Below are positions 57,492 to 64,000 of a stretch of 64,000 nt of DNA, piece after piece (the stretch's first letter is position 1; each line of letters starts with the position of its first letter). The stretch spans positions 2,046,001 through 2,110,000 of the forward strand of contig CADCSX010000009.1 in assembly GCA_902805475.1 (NCBI GenBank), given 5' to 3'. Below the pieces are notes generated by a model. The model did not search any database. It was not told where the DNA came from and worked only from the letters and a program-made list of their open reading frames with translations. Origin of the DNA: Entonaema liquescens. Lineage: Eukaryota; Ascomycota; Sordariomycetes; Xylariales; Xylariaceae. A program made the position numbers and the translations under genes.

Positions 57492-58522
57492 TATTATATA
57501 GGAAGCTTACGAGTTAACTAACCAACTATTGACAGGGTGTTCGAGAAGAAGCGGCCGACGATCCCGTGAGATGTATTAATGTAACAGCCCATTCAGAGGC
57601 ATAAATGCACGATTATGAACCATCGAGCATTATATTATGATTAACTTCGTTCCTATTATGACTACGATCTTCGACTATTCGTGGCTTAGGATTCCAATGG
57701 TCACCGGTGGTGTTACGGTAACTCTACTCCATTGCTATTTCGATGTTTGTTTGGTTCGGTCGGTTGGACGTGTATTGTTGATGTTAATTGCATTGAGGTG
57801 TGATTAACGATAATGGCATACGGTCTCACAATTGTTTCTCTTGCGCGCCTTTCGAATTCGAGGGCCGAGATGATACCCAACTTAGCTATGAATGAGCAGA
57901 TTAAATTTTTCAGTAAATCTATTACTGTGTATTTAGGTAAACGGATGTGTACTACGACCCAAATGTTTGGCGTTGTAGTCGTGAATTATCACTTATTTTT
58001 CGTCCTCTCAATAGACACACTCACATTCAATATAACTACCGAGGCTTCTACAACTCTTCGAGCTTCTTGCATATGCTTACTTTATCATTTGGAAGCTAAC
58101 CAGCCTCTCCGCGTCGATACGCCTTGAGGGCCGGTGCCCGCAACTAATGTGTGCCAGTATCAATTTTGTCCTCTCTACGCCAATGATTCTAACATTGATC
58201 GGGTGATGAACTTACTACCCTCAGCCTCGTTGCCCTGAGAATATTATTCTGGCCAAGCAAGCGCAATACCAAAATAACAGAGTATCAACTTCTCCGGAAC
58301 CCATGAGCAAGATTGAAGGACTAAGAACTCTAGATGGAGTACTACCTTCACATTCCTATATACGGGGGATATCCCTTCTTAGGTAATATTACCGGCCGAA
58401 AGGTCCGAAATGGACTTAACATATAGTGATATGTTAGGGCTCATGTTTCGATATTGTCATCTGTGACATAAATCAGCGCGCGAGGCTAAATATCATAAAG
58501 CTGGATTCTCTCTCCCAGCATT
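57492..58522. other. Intergenic region between convergent genes
   Basis: 3' flanks of the F-box gene and of ARP6. A 104-codon frame (57813-58127) has no recognisable content. Confidence 0.55.
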
Positions 58523-59935
58523 TCATAATTCGAGGCCGGTAGAGAACTTGCGCGCAACCCATGCCGCACCAAACTCTTCATACTCCTGCTTTGTGACGGA
58601 AAGGGCATTGATATTCTCATGCTTGGCTAGATTAGCACCGCCCTGCCATGTGCTTGTTATTGGATCTACAGGGCGAGCAACTCGAACGAAGCATTCATCG
58701 GGAGCGAGCTGTACGACCTCTTTTTGTAGTCGTTCAACAAATCCATCGAAAAGGGAGTTGCCGCCAACGACGATGATATTGGCCAGGAGACCAGGCCATA
58801 ACCCTACAGGTAAAACGCGTAAAGACTGCATAACGAGGTCTGCAATACCTGGCTGGCGCATACCAATATCTGAAGGGTGGAATAGTAGTTCCGGAACCGA
58901 GAAGCGTTCGTTCCTGAGAGTTAACACGTCCTCGGTAGATTCCCCAGCAGCTAGTTTTCGAGCCTTCGAGGCACGAAGAGGGTCGAAATCTCGGATAATT
59001 CCTTTGGTTATAGTATGGAAATCGGGAAGCACATAATCTTTAGCTATCCCTCCACCATTGAGATACGTGTCTCGACGTTCGCCTCTCGTACCCTTCCAAG
59101 TACGTTCCTGGTCTCCCTTATAGTCAAGGGAAACATAGCAGGCAGCCTCCTTCATCTCGTTCACAATATATGTCTCGTTACGCATGTCATAATGGCGAAG
59201 TGAAAGTAACCGTGTTAAGTAGTTAGTTAGAAGCTTGCCTCCAACATCTAGTCTTCGGATAGCGGGGTGAATGGGTCTTCCTTGGAGGAGCGGAGTAACG
59301 GTAGTATGAGAGTACCCAGTGTCGATGAGGAGTAAAATCTCGGCAGGAAGCTGAGCAAGGGTTCCGGGGTCTCGTGGCGTCCTAAGGATCCCTTGTACGT
59401 CGTGATAGGCATTAAGAGATGGGCCTGGGGCAGTGGTTGTCAGCTAGAAGTCATCTCCAACAGTCCATGTGAAGCAATCAGGACATAATCAGGACATACC
59501 AATTCCCCGGTAGTAGCTAGCGAAGCCGAACTCCTCAAAGACCATTTGGTCGCAATTCGTCTGTAAGATCGGAAGGGAGTTTGAGGGTTCGGTAAGAAGT
59601 AGTCGGGTCTCGGAAGGATCGCAAGGTTGTGGCGCCTTATCGTCAAAAAATTCATGTTCCCAAATCTCTTTCTCAGCTTCCCAGTTCACGACGAAGCCTT
59701 TCTCAACCGGTCGTCTAAAAGCAACTTCACTGAAGTCAGTACAGTTACTAACATCCGAAGCAATATAGATCTTCTTGTTGCGATCACGCGCGATGCAGTT
59801 CGGTATTACACGAGGCTCGTCCACAACGTCACCCGCTACATAACCAGCCTTTATTGTGTATGCGCCATTGTCGAGAACCAATGTTCGGGATGGCAATGGA
59901 GGTTGATTTGCTTTTGACTTCCTTGTAGGAGCCAT
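58523..59935 (-). CDS. ARP6: Actin-related protein ARP6 (SWR1 chromatin-remodelling complex subunit), two exons
   Basis: Exons are 59935-59500 and 59424-58523, joined across a 75-base intron (GTATGT...CCCCAG), giving 445 residues. The actin fold is seen in LVLDNGAYTIKAGY (phosphate 1 loop, 21-31), LLLIDTGYSHTTVTPLL (phosphate 2), and LANIIVVGGNSLFDGFVERL near the C-terminus. ARP6-typical segments are IPNCIARDRNKKIYIASD, RRLDVGGKLLTNYLTRLLS, MRNETYIVNEMKEAACYVS, and the C-terminal WQGGANLA with TKQEYEEFGA. ARP6 is a stable subunit of SWR1, which exchanges H2A for H2A.Z in nucleosomes, and acts in the nucleus. The ATG precedes a short basic leader. The gene stops about 170 bases from the start of the AT-rich block. 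Confidence 0.93.
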
Positions 59936-60109
59936 GGTGATTGCTTATTATTTACATGGATATGTTGCGCCGTCAACTACTGTTTAGCCTAAGGCGAAAT
60001 GAAGGCGAGGAGCTTTCGACATTGAGCATAACATGTTAAAGAAAGATCAAAGCTGGTCAAGAATGACGATGGATAATTCTTAAAGTACCAGGTTCAAAAG
60101 AATTGGAGA
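59936..60109. other. ARP6 upstream region up to the AT-rich block
   Basis: Ordinary composition; this is all the normal sequence available as a promoter before the compositional switch. Confidence 0.6.
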
Positions 60110-61281
60110 TACCCACTAAAAAGGTACATTGGTTCAAGGACTCTTTATATACCTTATAAATGAATAATATTTAATATGTTACTTATATATTTCTTAATCA
60201 ATTTATATAATAATTTAGGATATTGATTATTTATAAAGTAATTAAAATTTAATAAATTATAATATATATAATAATTATTAATTATTAATTAAATTAAAAT
60301 TATAAAATATTATAAAAATATTTTTATTTAAATTTTAATTATAAAACGTTAAAATTTAATAATAATTAATACGTTATTTATTATAAAATTTATATTATTT
60401 TTTTTTTAAATAATTATTTTTAATTATCGTTAATTTTTTTAACAATTATATATTTAATTTATTTATTTTATTTTAATATAATTTTATTAATATATTATAT
60501 ATTATATATTAAATAATTATTATAAATATAAATAAAAAAAAAGTTAATATTATTATATTTATTTTATAATTATATATTATTAAAATTTCGAATTTTATAT
60601 ATATTATTTAAATAATAATTTATTATAATTTAAAATTTATTATAATAAAATTTATATTTTATAATATATTATTTTATTTTTAATATTTAATTTTTAAATA
60701 TATACGTTTTAATTAAATTTTTTTTTTTATAAATATATATATATTTAATTTTTAAATACTTTAATATTATTAAATCGATTACGAGTTAATAATACTTTAT
60801 ATTATTTAATTAATTATTTTATAAATAATATTTTTTTTTATTAATTTATAAATATATTTATTATATTTGATAAATTATTAATTTTAAAATAATTATATAT
60901 TAAATATAAAATAATAATTATTATATTTTTTAAATTTAAAAATATAATTATATATTATTAATATTTTTTATAATAATTATAATAATTTTATATATATAAA
61001 ATTTATTTAATATTTATATAATATAATTTTTTTTAAATTTTTATTAATTTTTTTAATTTTATTATTATTTTTTAATTTAAATAACGTAAAAATTTTTTTG
61101 ATTTTTCGTAACGTAATATTATAAGAAATTAATAATAATTTATTAAAAATAAATAATTATAATATTTAAAAAGTTACAATAATTTTATATTACAATTACG
61201 ATAACGGTATTATTTAAAAATGTTAATATTAAAATAATGGTAGGAAATTTAACGCGTAACGTATTTAAATTAATTATAGTA

Positions 61282-61326
<45 letters not shown>

Positions 61327-64000
61327 TCGAAAAAAAATAAATAAATAAAAAAAATACGAAAAAATAATTATAATATTATTTAAAATATTAATAAATTTAA
61401 TATATAAAAAAAATAAAACAGAAATTAATAAATTGAAAATATAAATTATTAAAATAATAAAGAAAAAAATATAATATTTATATATTATTTAAAAAACGGA
61501 AATAAAATAATAATATATTAAATTAATTATATTTAAAAATATAAAAAAAATAAAAAAAATAAAAATAAAAATTTTAAAAAAAATAAATATTATTAAAATT
61601 TTTTAAAGTTTGTAAATAGCGAAATAATTATAAATAAATGTAATAATTATAAATAATTAAATTTAAAATAATATAATAATAGTTTTATTATAAAAAATAA
61701 AAGAAATTATTATTAAAAAAAGTTTAATAAATTTAAAAATAATTAAAAAAATATTAAAAAAAATAATAAAAGTAATTAATTAAATGTTAAAAAAATAAAA
61801 AATAATAACGATATATAAGTTTTAAAATAAAATTATTATAATTATATTTTGAAAAAATGTAAAAATTTATAAGTAAAAAAAATAAAAAAAAATAAAAAAA
61901 ATTTTTGGAAATTAAGTTATAAATATTAATTAATTTTTTATTTTTACAGTAAAAAGTTTTAAAATAAATAAATTATAAAATATATATATTAATTTTAAGA
62001 AATTATTAATAAATATTAAAATAAAAAACTATTAAAATATTAAAAATTTAAAATTAATATATTATAAAAAAAAAAAATTTAAATATATAATATTAATTAT
62101 AAAGGTAGTTTTATTAAAAACGGTAAAAATTTTATATAATAACAAATTATTTTAAAAAATAAAATTTTTTTAATGTAAATTTTTTATAAAAAACGTAAAA
62201 ATAAAATAATATTATAAATATTACGGTTTTAATTATATAATAAAATATTATAAATAATAAGTAAAATATAATAAATGTATAAAAATAATATATAAAAAAA
62301 AAACAAAATTATATAAAAAAAATTAAATGTAAAAATTATAATAGTTTTTATTTAATTTAAAATAAAAATTATAATAAAGTAAAAAAAGTAAAAAAAAAAG
62401 TAAAAAAAACGTATATATATATATTATAATAATTTAAGGAAAGAAAAAGATTTAAATATTTTTTAAACGTAATTTATATTATTTATAATAGTTTTACGTT
62501 TATAATATTTAAAAAAATAAAAAAAAAAAAACTTTTTAAAAAATAAATTAAATAATGTTATAAATTTAAAACTGTTTTTTTTAATTTTAAAAATATTTAA
62601 AAAAAAGAAATTTAAAAAAACGGTATATATAATAAATATATTAAAAATAATATATATTTTTTTAATATTATTTTTAATATTAATAATAACATTTAAAATT
62701 AAATTAATTTTATTTAAATAAATAATTTATATATAAAAATAAAATAATATATAATTTTTTAAAAATATATAATAATAAAAATAAAAATAATATATTAAAA
62801 CGTAATATAAAATAACAAAATATTATTTTAAGTTTTAAAAATATAAAATAATCCGGATTTAATTATAATATAAAAATTATAATTTGTGAAAAAAAAATTA
62901 TATAATTTGTTAATTAATAATTATATAATTTATTAATTAATAATTATAAAATAATATAAAGTAAATTAAAATATATTATATTATATATAATTAAAATTAT
63001 AAATAATATAAAATAAATAAATAAAATAAGATATAATTAAATAATATATAAATTATATATTAAATATAAAATAATAATAATATAGAACGTTTATATAAAA
63101 TTGGAAAAAGTAATAAAATATAATTTTTTTTCGGAAATAAATAATAAAAGAAAAATAAAAAATATATTATAATAAAAAATTTTAATATATATTATTTTAT
63201 TTAAAATAAAAAAAATAAAATAATAAATAATTTAAATATTTTATTAAATTTAATAAAATAATAGCAGTTAAATTTAATTATAATAAAAAGTTAATTTATA
63301 AAAATGATAAAAAATTAAAAGGATTTAATAATTAATTTAATATAAATAAATATAAAAATATTATATATAATGTTTTAAAAGTTAAATTAAATAAAATTAA
63401 ATTATAAAGTATAATTAATTGAAATTATTATAAAAAATATTTAAGATAAATTTTGTAAATTTTATAAAAAATGTAAAAAATAGCTATAAAAAAATTTCGA
63501 TTTAATAATAATAAAAATAAAAATAAAAAAATTATTAATATTAAAGTTTTTTTTAAATTTTAAAAAATTAGATTTTTATATTGATTATATAATAAAAAAG
63601 TTTTAAAAAATAGTAAATTTAACGGTATTAAAATGGAAAATAATTTTATTTATAATAGTTAAATAGTGGATTAAATAAATTATTAAAATAAAGAAAAAAA
63701 CTTTATGTAAAAAAAAGAAATAATAAAATACGAAAATAATATAAAATTAAAAACGGAACGTTAATATAATAAAAATATATTATAAAATAATATAAAAAGT
63801 AAAAAAGGTTTAATAATAAAAAACGGTAACGAAAATATTAAAAAATAATAAATTTTTATAAAAATTAAAAAAATAAATTTAATTTAAAAATTAATAAATT
63901 AATATAAAAAATAAAATTATTTTAACGTTAAAAAAAAATATAAATAAATAATTATAAGTAATTATTTATATATAAAAAATAAATATGTTTTAAATAAAAT
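60110..64000. other. Extreme AT-rich block, no genes, runs off the right edge
   Basis: From about 60110 the sequence switches abruptly to over 90% A+T. In 480 bases counted (61081-61560) I find 14 C and 25 G. Eleven of the 14 C are followed by G, so non-CpG cytosines have nearly vanished while some CpG survives. Non-CpG G (14) outnumber non-CpG C (3) on the plus strand. There is no open frame with coding character. Repeat-induced point mutation or a related cytosine-targeting process acting on old transposons, as in fungal AT isochores and pericentromeres, is the likely origin. The composition is more extreme than ordinary RIP debris. Confidence 0.85.
61281..61321. repeat. ATA/TAA trinucleotide microsatellite
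   Basis: About 13 uninterrupted AAT units inside the AT-rich block. Confidence 0.85.

Noticed and set aside
60110..64000. Mitochondrial DNA insertion as the source of the AT block
   Set aside because: No mitochondrial gene, tRNA or rRNA piece is visible, and the CpG-restricted cytosines fit decayed nuclear repeats better.

Overview
The window is nuclear DNA of a filamentous ascomycete (Pezizomycotina, most likely Sordariomycetes; the order is not resolved). The evidence is short introns of 47 to 114 bases with GT...AG ends and CTAAC/CTAAT-like branch sites, fungus-specific families (PDR-type ABC transporter, VWA-Vint protein, a long disordered protein of filamentous fungi, small Cys-rich genes), and a terminal block of extreme AT content.

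Layout. 1-3575 holds the start of a flavin monooxygenase (minus) and a stand-alone adenylating enzyme (plus), separated by 1.4 kb with a perfect 23-bp palindrome. 3576-9601 is a gene desert with decayed sequence and inverted repeats. 9602-22936 carries a full PDR-type ABC transporter (three exons), a poly-serine membrane protein, a quinone-oxidoreductase-like enzyme and a secreted sorbosone-dehydrogenase-like protein. 22937-26259 is a long disordered protein. 26260-34985 is mostly empty, with one possible 31-residue zinc-binding peptide. 34986-43568 is denser: a VWA-Vint (Hint) protein, an APH-fold kinase, a ketopantoate-reductase-like enzyme and an MFS sugar transporter. After a 6 kb gap come a 24-residue metallothionein-like gene in three exons, a Ufd1-domain zinc-finger protein, a 724-bp non-autonomous transposon with 89-bp terminal inverted repeats and a 9-bp target duplication, an F-box protein with a Cys/His-rich tail, and the actin-related protein ARP6. 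From about 60110 to the end the sequence is over 90% A+T with no gene.

How it fits together. ARP6, the Ufd1-domain protein, the F-box protein and the long disordered protein look like conserved housekeeping or regulatory genes. The monooxygenase, adenylating enzyme, transporters, sorbosone-dehydrogenase-like protein, VWA-Vint and APH genes look accessory. No complete biosynthetic cluster is visible, although the monooxygenase and adenylating enzyme may be the edge of one continuing left of base 1.

Four otherwise intact genes need a one-base frame correction (near 20515, 25542, 51342 and 55785), most clearly at short homopolymers. This pattern suggests residual read errors in the assembly rather than four independent pseudogenes. 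The most novel-looking items are the transposon with its 12-bp-phased CACGTG array, the three-exon metallothionein-like gene, and the terminal AT block in which the few surviving C residues are nearly all in CpG.
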